The translations under genes and the position numbers were made by a program. Shown here one piece after another: positions 25,183 through 33,777 of a stretch of DNA of 64,000 bases. The stretch comes from Shewanella abyssi. Lineage in GTDB: Bacteria; Pseudomonadota; Gammaproteobacteria; Enterobacterales; Shewanellaceae. The first letter of the stretch is position 1. Every line of letters begins with the position of its first letter. A model generated the notes under the pieces. The model was given only the letters and a program-made list of their open reading frames with translations, had not been told where the DNA came from and did not search any database. The DNA lies in the NCBI RefSeq assembly GCF_023284025.1, contig NZ_JAKIKR010000019.1, positions 1 through 64,000 on the forward strand, written 5' to 3'.

Positions 25183-25758
25183 GTATAGGTTGAGCCTTTA
25201 CTGGATAAGAGTGGACTGAATGTTGTTTCATTGAAGGTCGCGCATAGATTAACTAAGACGAGGCAATACATTAGCGAAGGGTAATTATTGCGTACTAATC
25301 TGAAATAAATCTGAACTGAAAACGATTACAGAAAATCATTAGAACAAAAGGTCTAATTTTAAAGTGGCATTTTCGAACAAGATTAACCACTCAGGCTTAG
25401 ATAGGTGACTTGCGGAAGAGTTAAGCGTTTAGCTCAAAGTGAAGCGGATATATTTAAGTTTATTTAAAGCAAAGTATGGGATAAAAGGGTAACAGTTGCG
25501 TGAAAACCTTAACTTAAAGTTGCCATTAAGCGACGGCTGCTACAGCTTAAAAATAACACCCCGAAATATTAACCCACTACATATCAGTACATTAACCGTA
25601 TTGCGTTCCGTTACATATAGCCAAAATATAAAAATAGGCGATCGCTAATACCATTCAGTTATTATTCAGCTAGCCTCCCCTACTATAGCTCCAACGAAAC
25701 GAAACAGCCCGATTGGCGATGAGCACAATCAAACATTTTTTAGTGTGGGAGCACAAAC
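25183..25758. other. 576-bp intergenic region between divergent outer-membrane protein genes
   Basis: No reading frame or RNA gene is evident. It must hold the promoters for the envelope operon (minus) and the outer-membrane protein at 25759 (plus). AT-rich tracts and an AAAACGATTACAGAAAATC segment near 25318 are visible, but I cannot assign sites with confidence. Confidence 0.4.
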
Positions 25759-26391
25759 ATGAAAACTAAATCACTTATCTTAGCGTCAGTAATCGCAACC
25801 GTAATTTCAGCACCAACAATGGCAGCAGACTGGTTTATCGGTGGCGGTGTTGGCGCACAGCAAAACTCATACAAAGGTTCAACAACGACTGAAGTCACGG
25901 TTGACCCTGGGTTTAACAGCCAAACTGAATACTGGTCAACATCTGAAGATAATGTCGTTTACGAACTAAGAGCCGGTGTCTACTTAAATGACAACAATCG
26001 CGTATACGGTACATACTCATACAACTCAGATGACTTCTCTAAGCAGCAGAGTTTCTTAATGTCATATGATTACCTCGTTGGACTAGGCGATAGCAATAAG
26101 TTGAACTGGTTCATCGGTGCAACTGCCGGTGTTAATCACGTCAGCCCAGATACTGCGCTTGCTAGCTCAAGCAACAATTTTGTCTGGGGTGGTCAAACAG
26201 GCATTATGTACCAGATAAATGACAAGCTAAGCACTGAAATTGGCTACCGTTACCTTAAGCAAGATTATGATGCATCTGCATCTATGACAGTGCAGCCTCC
26301 AATGGAAGGCGCTATTGGAACAACCATTACAGAAACTGCATCACTCAATGATAGCCAGCAACTATACCTATCTATCGACTACCGCTTCTAA
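25759..26391 (+). CDS. Small outer-membrane beta-barrel protein (opacity/OmpA-barrel type)
   Basis: A 210-residue protein with signal peptide (cleavage after APTMA-AD, residue 22-23), glycine-rich first strand (WFIGGGVGAQQNSYKG), eight or so strands and C-terminal LYLSIDYRF. It fits the 'outer membrane protein beta-barrel' domain group. GTGGGAG precedes the ATG. Monocistronic, with a strong terminator at 26433. Role unknown, perhaps structural or host/surface interaction. Confidence 0.8.
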   Translation: MKTKSLILASVIATVISAPTMAADWFIGGGVGAQQNSYKGSTTTEVTVDPGFNSQTEYWSTSEDNVVYELRAGVYLNDNNRVYGTYSYNSDDFSKQQSFLMSYDYLVGLGDSNKLNWFIGATAGVNHVSPDTALASSSNNFVWGGQTGIMYQINDKLSTEIGYRYLKQDYDASASMTVQPPMEGAIGTTITETASLNDSQQLYLSIDYRF

Positions 26392-26432
26392 GCGAGTCGT
26401 TATATAGCCCTGCGCTAGCGCACGGGGCATAC

Positions 26433-26466
26433 AAAAAATCCAGCAATCTATATTGCTGGATTTTTT
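26433..26466 (+). terminator. Rho-independent terminator after outer-membrane protein gene
   Basis: AAAAAATCCAGCAAT-CTAT-ATTGCTGGATTTTTT, an 11-bp stem with A- and T-runs. Confidence 0.85.
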
Positions 26467-26595
26467 GTATCTGTTGTCTATTGCTATTAACCGACATATT
26501 GCATTTTTTGCTGCCCACTTTCCGCGCCATGCTCTCAGCCTCATCCATACTCAAGGAAGCAGCCCCCATAAGAGCAATGATGTTTTCTGCTGTGA

Positions 26596-26616
26596 TATCT
26601 GTTATTTATACAGATA
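26596..26616. promoter_or_regulatory. Possible LexA-type operator (spacing off by one)
   Basis: TATCTGT-N7-ACAGATA is a perfect 7-bp inverted repeat 28 bp before the SRAP start. LexA boxes are CTGT-N8-ACAG; here the spacer is 7, so binding is uncertain. Confidence 0.35.
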
Positions 26617-26643
26617 GCATGAACTACTAAAGTGAGAATACAG

Positions 26644-27363
26644 ATGTGCGGTCGACTGAATGTTATCGATGATATGTTCGTACAAGCATTGATGGAAGAC
26701 TTGCGCATTAACAATAGCGACGAGATGCTGTTTTCTCGTTTTAAAATGCCCACCAATGATATCTCTATCGTCCGAGAACATAACGGCGAGCGTTTTTTGC
26801 AGACCGCCTCTTGGTGGCTGCTACAACAAACCACCTATGATGGCTTTAAGCCCAGTCGTTTTACCTCGTTTAATACTCGCTTCGATAAACTCAACCAACC
26901 CAATAGCGCAGGCTTTAACGCCTTTAGAGAGAGTCGCTGCATTGTGATTGCCAAAGGCTTTGGTGAAACCGAGAAAAAAGGCAGTCGCTATGTTTATCAT
27001 GATTTTGTCGCCGAAAATGCAGCCATCGCCTTTGGGGGTTTATACCGCGAATGGCAACATCCTAGAACGGGGGAAAGCCGCGTATCTTGCTCGATTATTA
27101 CTAATCCTCCACATCCCGACTTATTGCCCTATCACAGCAAGGCAAGTCCGATGATTTTACCTAAAGATGAAGCTGTGATGGACGCTTGGTTGAGCCCTGA
27201 GAATCAACAGGTGGATATGTTTGATGAGCTATTAAAGCCCGCCCTTAGGCATGACTTTATTGCCCAGCAGATAGATAAGCCCAGCCTACACCATGCGATC
27301 GGCAAGCCATCGAGATTAATCCCCAATGACTTTCTTGCTAGCCAGCGCCGTACCACTGAATAA
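26644..27363 (+). CDS. SOS response-associated peptidase / HMCES-like abasic-site DNA-crosslinking protein (SRAP), divergent
   Basis: A 239-residue SRAP protein. The catalytic Cys2 follows the start Met (MCGRLN), so I place the start at the ATG at 26644, not at an upstream codon. The other signature positions are Asn in SFNTRFD, Glu in KGFGETEKKG (usually GYYEW) and His in YHSKASPMILP (usually HxRMPxIL). SRAP proteins form a thiazolidine crosslink with abasic sites in single-stranded DNA. The motifs are clearly divergent from E. coli YedK, which may reflect a subfamily. Monocistronic. Confidence 0.85.
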   Translation: MCGRLNVIDDMFVQALMEDLRINNSDEMLFSRFKMPTNDISIVREHNGERFLQTASWWLLQQTTYDGFKPSRFTSFNTRFDKLNQPNSAGFNAFRESRCIVIAKGFGETEKKGSRYVYHDFVAENAAIAFGGLYREWQHPRTGESRVSCSIITNPPHPDLLPYHSKASPMILPKDEAVMDAWLSPENQQVDMFDELLKPALRHDFIAQQIDKPSLHHAIGKPSRLIPNDFLASQRRTTE

Positions 27364-27405
27364 TCAAATTCACCAATCAAAACACCGCATTCAGAGTAAG
27401 GGCCA

Positions 27406-28692
27406 TTACACCGTTAATCCCCACATATCGAAAGTCTCTCTACAGAGTTGCTCTCTAAAATCCGGATGGGCGATGTCTATCAAGTCTCTTGCCCGCTCTC
27501 GTAAGGATCTGCCTCTTAAGTTAACGATGCCATATTCGGTGACGACATAGTGCACATGGGCGCGAGTGGTCACCACTCCCGCTCCGGGAGATAACACGGT
27601 ACTGATCCGCGAGACGGAGCCGCGTGCAGCGGTGCTCGGTAGCGCAATCACCGAGCGTCCGCCCTCAGAAAGGCCGGCGCCACGAATAAAGTCCATCTGG
27701 CCACCCACTCCAGAATATATTCTGGTCCCCAAGGAATCCGCACAGATCTGTCCGGAGATATCCACCTGCAGCGCAGAATTAATCGCCATAACATTGGGAT
27801 TTTTACGGATGATAGACGTGTCGTTGACCTGCTCGATATCCATAAATATCACCGAAGGATTATCATCGACATAGTCGTAGAGTCGCTGACTACCAAGGGC
27901 AAAACCGGTGACCAGTTTACCTGGATGCACCTTCTTACGGCTATTATTGATCACCCCGAGCTCGACTAAGTTAAGCACCCCATCGGAGAACAACTCAGTA
28001 TGCACCCCGAGATCTTTGTGCTCAGTTAAACAGGAAAGCACCGCATCAGGAATGGCGCCGATCCCCATCTGTAGGCAATCACCGTCACGTACCAACTTCG
28101 CCACATTTTGCCCTATCGCGAGGCTAACCTCATCGCTTGCGGCTAATGGATGTTGTGGCAGCGACATACTCTGCTCGTATACAGCGGCAAACTTATCATA
28201 ATGGAGAAAACCATCGCCATGGGTTCTCGGCATTTGTGGGTTGATATGGGCAATTATTTTACCCGCCACCTGACAAGCGGCCAATGTCGCTTCAACCGAG
28301 ATCCCTAAGGAGCAGATCCCATGCTTATCAGGAGGTGAAACCTGAATGATGGCGGTATCGATGGGTTGCTCACCCGACCTAAATAACTTGGGGACTTCAG
28401 ACAGAAAAATAGGCACGTAATCCGCTTCTCCCTGCTGTAATAGCAAGCGGGTAGGCAAACCACCAAAGAAACAGCGATGCCGCAGATGCCCCTTGAGTTT
28501 CTCATCGCTCAGAGATTCTGCGCATTCGGTGTGCAACTGTAACAGGGTCAAGTCTTGCTTAGTTAAAGCATGCACTGCGAGCGCATTAAGCAATAGGGTC
28601 GGCGTCGCCCCCATTGAATGAGTCCAAAGCGTCTCACCACTGTTAATTAAAGACACTGCTTCTAAAGCAGTGCTGCAGATAATTGGCGCCAT
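27406..28692 (-). CDS. Acetyl-CoA hydrolase/transferase family (4-hydroxybutyrate CoA-transferase-like)
   Basis: A 428-residue family I-type CoA-transferase. The catalytic glutamate is in HTELFSDG (Glu233). The glycine-rich CoA-binding segment is SGVGGQMDFIRGA, and GRSVIALPSTA and TEYGIVNLRGRSLRERA are typical of the Cat1/AbfT group. The protein probably moves CoA between acetyl- and a short-chain acyl or hydroxyacyl acid; the substrate cannot be set from sequence. Monocistronic. Its start may be either of two adjacent ATG codons. Confidence 0.85.
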   Translation of the reverse strand: MAPIICSTALEAVSLINSGETLWTHSMGATPTLLLNALAVHALTKQDLTLLQLHTECAESLSDEKLKGHLRHRCFFGGLPTRLLLQQGEADYVPIFLSEVPKLFRSGEQPIDTAIIQVSPPDKHGICSLGISVEATLAACQVAGKIIAHINPQMPRTHGDGFLHYDKFAAVYEQSMSLPQHPLAASDEVSLAIGQNVAKLVRDGDCLQMGIGAIPDAVLSCLTEHKDLGVHTELFSDGVLNLVELGVINNSRKKVHPGKLVTGFALGSQRLYDYVDDNPSVIFMDIEQVNDTSIIRKNPNVMAINSALQVDISGQICADSLGTRIYSGVGGQMDFIRGAGLSEGGRSVIALPSTAARGSVSRISTVLSPGAGVVTTRAHVHYVVTEYGIVNLRGRSLRERARDLIDIAHPDFREQLCRETFDMWGLTV

Positions 28693-28943
28693 CAAAGAAC
28701 CCTAATGTGATTATTATGTCGGCAGTGTATGAGGTTAGGGCATTGATTAACAGCGGTTAGCGATGTCAGTTAACGATGGCTTGATCTTAAACAACTCAAC
28801 AATTATTAGTGTTGCTTTATCCGAATTTAGCAGCCTCTTTTGGGCCGAAATGTAGAAGCGGGATTATTGAAGCACTACCCCTTGCTAGAGTTAGTGCATC
28901 TCTATGTGAGGGTAAATATAGTCTTGATGCTAGTTTACTTTTC

Positions 28944-30011
28944 CTAATTTAAGTAACGACGTAGAGCCTCTTGTTGGCTCAATAGACTCTGATATAGGGT
29001 AAATTGATTCGCCGCTCGCTCAAGGTTATGTCCTTGATGATGGATTTGGAAATAGACATCGCCATTGAGATGATCCGTTAAAAAACGCACCCCAATCATC
29101 AAGCACATCACCTTGGCACCTAACCACAAACTACGACGCTCTAGATCCGATAAAATCGGCGCTAGTTCGCCTAAATAGCCTTTGCATATGGCGGCGAATA
29201 TAGGCTCTCTCACCATCACTTTATCCAGTGCGGTCGAGTCCTCTTCTTCGGGGCTACAGAAGGTACGCACCATGTCGCCAAAGTCATACATCAAGTAGCC
29301 TTTCATGCAGGTATCAAGATCGATAATCGCTAAACTGCTCATATCGCGCTTATCAAACAACATGTTGTTGATCTTGGTATCATTATGGCAAATTCGCCGT
29401 GGTAAATTAGCTTCAACCTCTGCCAGTTCTTGCAGTAACTCGGTTTGTGCCATCACCATATCAACCCAATGCTGACACTCTTTTAAACGCGCTTTGCAGT
29501 CTTTTGCAACGGCGTCAGACAGCTGTTCTATGCGTCCAGGGAGGTGATGAAAATGGGGGATCACATCTTCGAGTAATTCGGCGTTGAGATCGCTGAGCGA
29601 ATAGGAGAAATGGCCAAATGCTTTGGCCGCGATCTCAGCGTGACATTCAGTGCTAACAACATCAACACTACGACTGTTAGGCAGGTAATTAATAGCCCGC
29701 CAATAGCCTTGTTCACCGAGATCTAAAGACAATGCGCCCTCTTGAGTGAGCTCCGGAGAGACCAGGTGTAACTGGTATTGCCCAGCTTGGATTTTTGCCG
29801 CTAAATGTCGACTGATCCGCTCTGCATTATTGACCAAAGCATCCGGCGTCGTAAAAACTTGGGTATTGATTTTTTGTAGCACCAGCTCACCTGCTGGCCA
29901 ACGTACCAAAAAAGTATGGTTTATATGACCATTACCCAATGGTGACACCTTGGCATTTTCCATCTGTTCGCCAAAATGCGACAAAACGTTTTGTCTTATA
30001 AAATCAATCAC
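28944..30011 (-). CDS. Sugar 1-kinase of the aminoglycoside-phosphotransferase fold (NahK-like)
   Basis: A 355-residue kinase. N-terminal loop GNGHINHTF, Brenner motif CHNDTKINNMLFD (Asp211 base, Asn216) and metal site IIDLDTCMKGYLMYDFGD (Asp231/233) match N-acetylhexosamine 1-kinases (NahK) more closely than choline kinases. It lies 45 bp downstream of a nucleotidyltransferase gene on the same strand. The pair would phosphorylate a free sugar at C1 and then activate it with a nucleotide, a salvage route. The true sugar is not known. Confidence 0.75.
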   Translation of the reverse strand: MIDFIRQNVLSHFGEQMENAKVSPLGNGHINHTFLVRWPAGELVLQKINTQVFTTPDALVNNAERISRHLAAKIQAGQYQLHLVSPELTQEGALSLDLGEQGYWRAINYLPNSRSVDVVSTECHAEIAAKAFGHFSYSLSDLNAELLEDVIPHFHHLPGRIEQLSDAVAKDCKARLKECQHWVDMVMAQTELLQELAEVEANLPRRICHNDTKINNMLFDKRDMSSLAIIDLDTCMKGYLMYDFGDMVRTFCSPEEEDSTALDKVMVREPIFAAICKGYLGELAPILSDLERRSLWLGAKVMCLMIGVRFLTDHLNGDVYFQIHHQGHNLERAANQFTLYQSLLSQQEALRRYLN

Positions 30012-30056
30012 CCAACACTCCAGTTCTCAGTCAATATTGTTGCTTCTACCTGTTTA

Positions 30057-30986
30057 TCATTCAGGCTTTCCGTGCAAATGCATTTGCGCTGCCGCTAATT
30101 TTTCCAATAGTTTTCGTTTAACCCACTCGGCGTCTTCAGGGTAAGTCACCCCATACCAAGCTTCTTGCGCCACACTGACATAAACACCTCGAGCGTCAGT
30201 GCTAGTATGACTATCTGCACCTGGGTGTAACCTAGCTTGCACCACACTGGGGAGATAGCACTCACTTTTAGCAAGTCTACCCTGCTGTAGAATAAAGCGG
30301 CTTAACTCGGTTTCGATAGCAGTAAAAATATCAGCTTTAAAACCCCAACATGTCATCGACACCAACGCATCATTTCCAATGGATGCCCGCTTACCCTCGA
30401 GGGTGCCAACTAAACCATTGGCGTGGGATTGAATGTCTAGCCATTCTGCAACATCAATCAGTTTGCCATTCTCGACCTGACATAAGCCTCGATTAACACC
30501 GCCATTATCTGACAAGGTTAACTTAATCGGATAGGCCACCATCATCCAATCGTCAATGCTGTTTAGTAACCCTTCAGCCAATAATACAAACGCACTATCG
30601 CCATAAAAGTCGTCAGCATTAATCACCGCCATTGGACCCGCTACCTGATGTCTTGCACTCCATAGGGCGTGTGCGGTACCCCATGGTTTTTTACGCAACG
30701 CTAAATCTGCGTATTTGATAACCGCGGCTGGTAGGTCATCGAGCGACTGCATACAGTAGTCGCACACAAAATCGTCAGGTAACTTATCCGCTAACAGCGT
30801 ATCTAACGTGTCGACCAACTCAGGTCGAATGACTAACACCGCTTTGGTAAAGCCTGCTCGATAAGCGCTTTGCAGTGATAACTCCAACATGGTCTCGCCA
30901 TTAGGGCCGAGTGCTGCAAGCTGTTTATCACCGCCAAAACGGCTACCTATACCCGCCGCAAGAATAACCAAGGTTAAATCTGCCAT
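30057..30986 (-). CDS. Sugar-1-phosphate nucleotidyltransferase (NTP-transferase fold)
   Basis: A 309-residue protein starting with the nucleotide-binding LVILAAGIGSRFGGDKQ, followed by VINADDFYGDSAF (metal-binding Asp) as in GT-A-type pyrophosphorylases. The start was taken at the ATG at 30986 (MADLTLV), with AGG upstream; an earlier in-frame start would add 13 residues. It is the first gene of a two-gene operon with the NahK-like kinase. Nucleotide and sugar specificity are unknown. Confidence 0.75.
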   Translation of the reverse strand: MADLTLVILAAGIGSRFGGDKQLAALGPNGETMLELSLQSAYRAGFTKAVLVIRPELVDTLDTLLADKLPDDFVCDYCMQSLDDLPAAVIKYADLALRKKPWGTAHALWSARHQVAGPMAVINADDFYGDSAFVLLAEGLLNSIDDWMMVAYPIKLTLSDNGGVNRGLCQVENGKLIDVAEWLDIQSHANGLVGTLEGKRASIGNDALVSMTCWGFKADIFTAIETELSRFILQQGRLAKSECYLPSVVQARLHPGADSHTSTDARGVYVSVAQEAWYGVTYPEDAEWVKRKLLEKLAAAQMHLHGKPE

Positions 30987-31099
30987 GATGTTACCTACCA
31001 AGTGTCTAATCATCGCTGTTACCACAGGACGTAGTGTATAAAGCTAAGGCGAAGCAGTTTAATGACTCTACTCACTAATTTCCACTATTGCATCACATC

Positions 31100-31363
31100 T
31101 ATACCCATCCGACTTGAAGCTGCTCGTTTCAGAGGCGTTGTGCCAGTTCAATTCTAGGCGCATTAACGTAGAAATGGTTATTCCCTTTTAAGTTAGTGAA
31201 ACAACGAAGTGGGCTTGCACAACGCCTTCTGCGATGGGTTTTAATGGGCTTTACTCTGTGTTATTGATTTTACCAAGGGAGCGACCATTAGTGGCAATCA
31301 ATGTCTTGATTAAAGCCCGTTAAACTCCCACTGAATCATGTATCTTCAGGTAGGATGGGTATA
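31100..31363. mobile_element. MITE-like element, copy 1 (~264 bp)
   Basis: Terminal inverted repeats TATACCCATCCGACTTGAAG and, read inward from the other end, TATACCCATCCTACCTGAAG (18 of 20 match). The interior shares CAATTCTAGGCGCATT and AATGGTTATTCCCTT with the element at 37158-37423. No coding capacity. Lies between the nucleotidyltransferase and DUF805-like genes. Confidence 0.8.
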
Positions 31364-31372
31364 TACAGCAGC

Positions 31373-32488
31373 TTATAAATAAGTAGAGAATGCGGCCACT
31401 TTACCAATCGCCGCTTGGCTACCTTTCAAACTAAAGTTATAGCCACATAAGCTCACATCTCCTCGGCGCGCCATATCCACAATAATCGCTTTGGTGTCTA
31501 AAGGGGAAAAGCGGGCTTCAGTGCCAGTATCGGCTAGCAAATCGACCACAAGGGTACGATATTCAGTGCCGTTATTAAACTTAAGCGCTGAACAGCTTCT
31601 ATCGCCTTTAGCGGTCGCAAGCGACCATAATGTTGTCGGTAAGCCCGTTTCACCCAGCCATCTTACGATGAGCACATCATCTTCAAGTACTAAGCTAAAT
31701 CCATCTGGCAGAGTGGTAATTTCACGCTCTATTATTGGCGCGTTAACAATGTTGCCAACCGCGGCGGTATCCTGCTCTGTGGCGTTCACAGCATCACTTG
31801 GAATAAGTGACCAAATGCTGAGCAGCAGCATAACAAGCGTTAATGAAGCCACGGCAGAAAATGCAACTTTTTGATTACCCATTAACCAATTTTGTAATTG
31901 TATTAAGCCCGTAATGCCTTTGTTTGACTGCTGAGAAGCGCTTACCTGGGGTTCATTTTCAGCAGAGAATTCGGTCTGGTGCTCTACTGCGTCAATCGCT
32001 GATCCAACAAAATTCGTTGAACCCGCTTCTGTTGCAGACTTATGATTGCTTAATGTTGGTTCCACTCGTACTCGAGCAGTGTTGCCCCTGGTATTGGCGC
32101 TGATTTTTATTGGCCCTGAGTAGCCTTGCTGGTATTGAGTGACTGCGGTAGCGGGAAAAATAGCGACATAGCCAATAGCCAATGCGGCAAAGAGCATAAA
32201 AGTGAGCAGCAGCATCACGCTGTCGATATGTATCAACGTGAGCATCACTAAGATAAAGGGGGCGACGACCAATGCGCTCAGCTTCGGTGACTTACCACTA
32301 TCACGCAAACGCCTTAGACAGGTTAATGTCAGTATTGGCGATAGCAACAGGCCAACTAAATACTGCACAGATGCAGAGCCAAATACCACCATAGCCAACA
32401 ACAAAGTAAAGAAAATCAAGCCGCTGATGATGGCGAACCGCTGGCCGTTGTCGCGACCATTTAAACAAAAAAGTGCCGAAAACTGCAT
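31373..32488 (-). CDS. DUF805-like membrane protein with periplasmic C-terminal domain
   Basis: A 371-residue protein. The N-terminal ~125 residues contain four hydrophobic helices and the DUF805-type motif CLRRLRDSGKSP. A polar linker (130-205), a single helix (about 212-232, KVAFSAVASLTLVMLLLSIW) and a soluble C-terminal domain (LVLEDDVLIVRWLGETG... CGYNFSLKG) follow. The C-terminus ends at the edge of the MITE-like element. Function unknown. Confidence 0.65.
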   Translation of the reverse strand: MQFSALFCLNGRDNGQRFAIISGLIFFTLLLAMVVFGSASVQYLVGLLLSPILTLTCLRRLRDSGKSPKLSALVVAPFILVMLTLIHIDSVMLLLTFMLFAALAIGYVAIFPATAVTQYQQGYSGPIKISANTRGNTARVRVEPTLSNHKSATEAGSTNFVGSAIDAVEHQTEFSAENEPQVSASQQSNKGITGLIQLQNWLMGNQKVAFSAVASLTLVMLLLSIWSLIPSDAVNATEQDTAAVGNIVNAPIIEREITTLPDGFSLVLEDDVLIVRWLGETGLPTTLWSLATAKGDRSCSALKFNNGTEYRTLVVDLLADTGTEARFSPLDTKAIIVDMARRGDVSLCGYNFSLKGSQAAIGKVAAFSTYL

Positions 32489-32796
32489 ACCTTGATATAC
32501 CTACCTTCTCAATGAAATATGACTAAAATAAGCGGTTTTTAGCCGCTTAACTACAAATAAAGCATGCCTTATGTTCAGGCGATAACATAAAAGCGATAGA
32601 AAGAGCCTACCCAATTTGCCTGAAAATGTCAGTGTTTTAGGCCTATACAGTGAAATTAGTATGACAAATAGCGGCAAGCATAAAATATTATCTCGCTTAA
32701 AGCGCATCACTAGCGCAAATATCACCCTAGGCTGTATAATGTCGCGCTAAATCTTTTCACTCGCCCAAAATGGGCTAAAGACCGGATACGTAAATC
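32489..32796. promoter_or_regulatory. gmk promoter region
   Basis: The 308-bp gap holds no supported gene. A perfect TATAAT at 32735-32740 lies 57 bp upstream of gmk; the -35 region is poor. The first part (32500-32600) contains AGCCGCTTAACT-type AT-rich sequence with nothing that I can name. Confidence 0.45.
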
Positions 32797-33420
32797 ATGA
32801 CTGCACGCGGAAACCTATTTATCCTCTCAGCGCCAAGTGGCGCAGGTAAATCATCACTGATATCAGCGCTATTAAAAGACCAACCAGTTGATATGCAAGT
32901 GTCTGTGTCGCATACCACCCGTCAACCTCGTCCTGGTGAAGAGAATGGCCTGCATTATCATTTTGTAGATCAAGATGAGTTCAAAGGCTTAATCACTGAG
33001 AATGTTTTTTTTGAATGGGCCGAAGTTTTCAACAACTACTATGGCACTTCGCGTGTGACCATAGAGCAAACACTAGCGAAAGGTATCGACGTTTTTCTCG
33101 ATATTGACTGGCAAGGTGCTCAGCAAGTTAAAAAATTGATGCCTGAATCGATAGGGATATTTATTCTTCCGCCTTCAAAAACCGAGCTAGAACGCCGCCT
33201 TACCGGGCGCGGACAAGATAGCCAAGAGGTGATTGCTGGTCGCATGGCACAAGCTGTTTCAGAGATGTCACACTACAATGAATATGACTTTGTTTTAGTA
33301 AATGATAATTTCGATAAGGCGTTGGCTGACCTTTTAGCAATCATTCGCAGCCAAAGACTAACCTCTACTAGCCAAATTCATACGCAAAATGATATGATTA
33401 AAGATCTGTTGGCAGACTAG
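32797..33420 (+). CDS. gmk: Guanylate kinase
   Basis: A 207-residue nucleoside monophosphate kinase (GMP + ATP -> GDP + ADP). The P-loop is [10 protein letters not shown] (11-20), and the GMP-binding [19 protein letters not shown], plus [10 protein letters not shown], are family hallmarks. The length is the usual one. It is followed by rpoZ and spoT in the standard gammaproteobacterial order, linking (p)ppGpp synthesis with guanine nucleotide supply. Confidence 0.97.
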   Translation: MTARGNLFILSAPSGAGKSSLISALLKDQPVDMQVSVSHTTRQPRPGEENGLHYHFVDQDEFKGLITENVFFEWAEVFNNYYGTSRVTIEQTLAKGIDVFLDIDWQGAQQVKKLMPESIGIFILPPSKTELERRLTGRGQDSQEVIAGRMAQAVSEMSHYNEYDFVLVNDNFDKALADLLAIIRSQRLTSTSQIHTQNDMIKDLLAD

Positions 33421-33482
33421 CTGTCTTCATGTACAATTTTGCGTCATTTTTTCAATCGATAAAACCACTGGAGTTTCCACAC

Positions 33483-33764
33483 ATGGCTCGCGTAACTGTA
33501 GAAGATGCCGTAAATAAAATCGGCAACCGTTTTGATATGATTCTGATTGCAGCGCGTCGTGCTCGCCAAATCGCCGTGCAGGGTAAAGACCCTATGGTTG
33601 ACGAAGAGAACGACAAGCCGACAGTTATCGCCCTGCGCGAAATCGAACTAGGTTTAGTCACCGCTGCGACTTTGGATGCCGATGAGCGCCAAACAGTTCG
33701 TGAGCGTGAAGCTGCTGAAATTGCTGCTGTTGCTGCCATCGCTGAAGGCCGTAACGCCATATAG
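33483..33764 (+). CDS. rpoZ: RNA polymerase omega subunit
   Basis: A 93-residue protein, [29 protein letters not shown], full-length omega with the variable Ala/Glu-rich tail. The start is the ATG at 33483 with GGAG upstream; the longer frame from 33429 is not used. Omega assists RNAP assembly and forms ppGpp site 1 with beta prime. It lies 13 bp from spoT. Confidence 0.97.
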   Translation: MARVTVEDAVNKIGNRFDMILIAARRARQIAVQGKDPMVDEENDKPTVIALREIELGLVTAATLDADERQTVREREAAEIAAVAAIAEGRNAI

Positions 33765-33777
33765 GGAGTAGAGTCAC

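Noticed and set aside
26372-26569. 65-codon minus-strand frame after the outer-membrane protein gene
   Set aside because: It spans the strong terminator at 26433 and part of the previous gene; unlikely to be translated.
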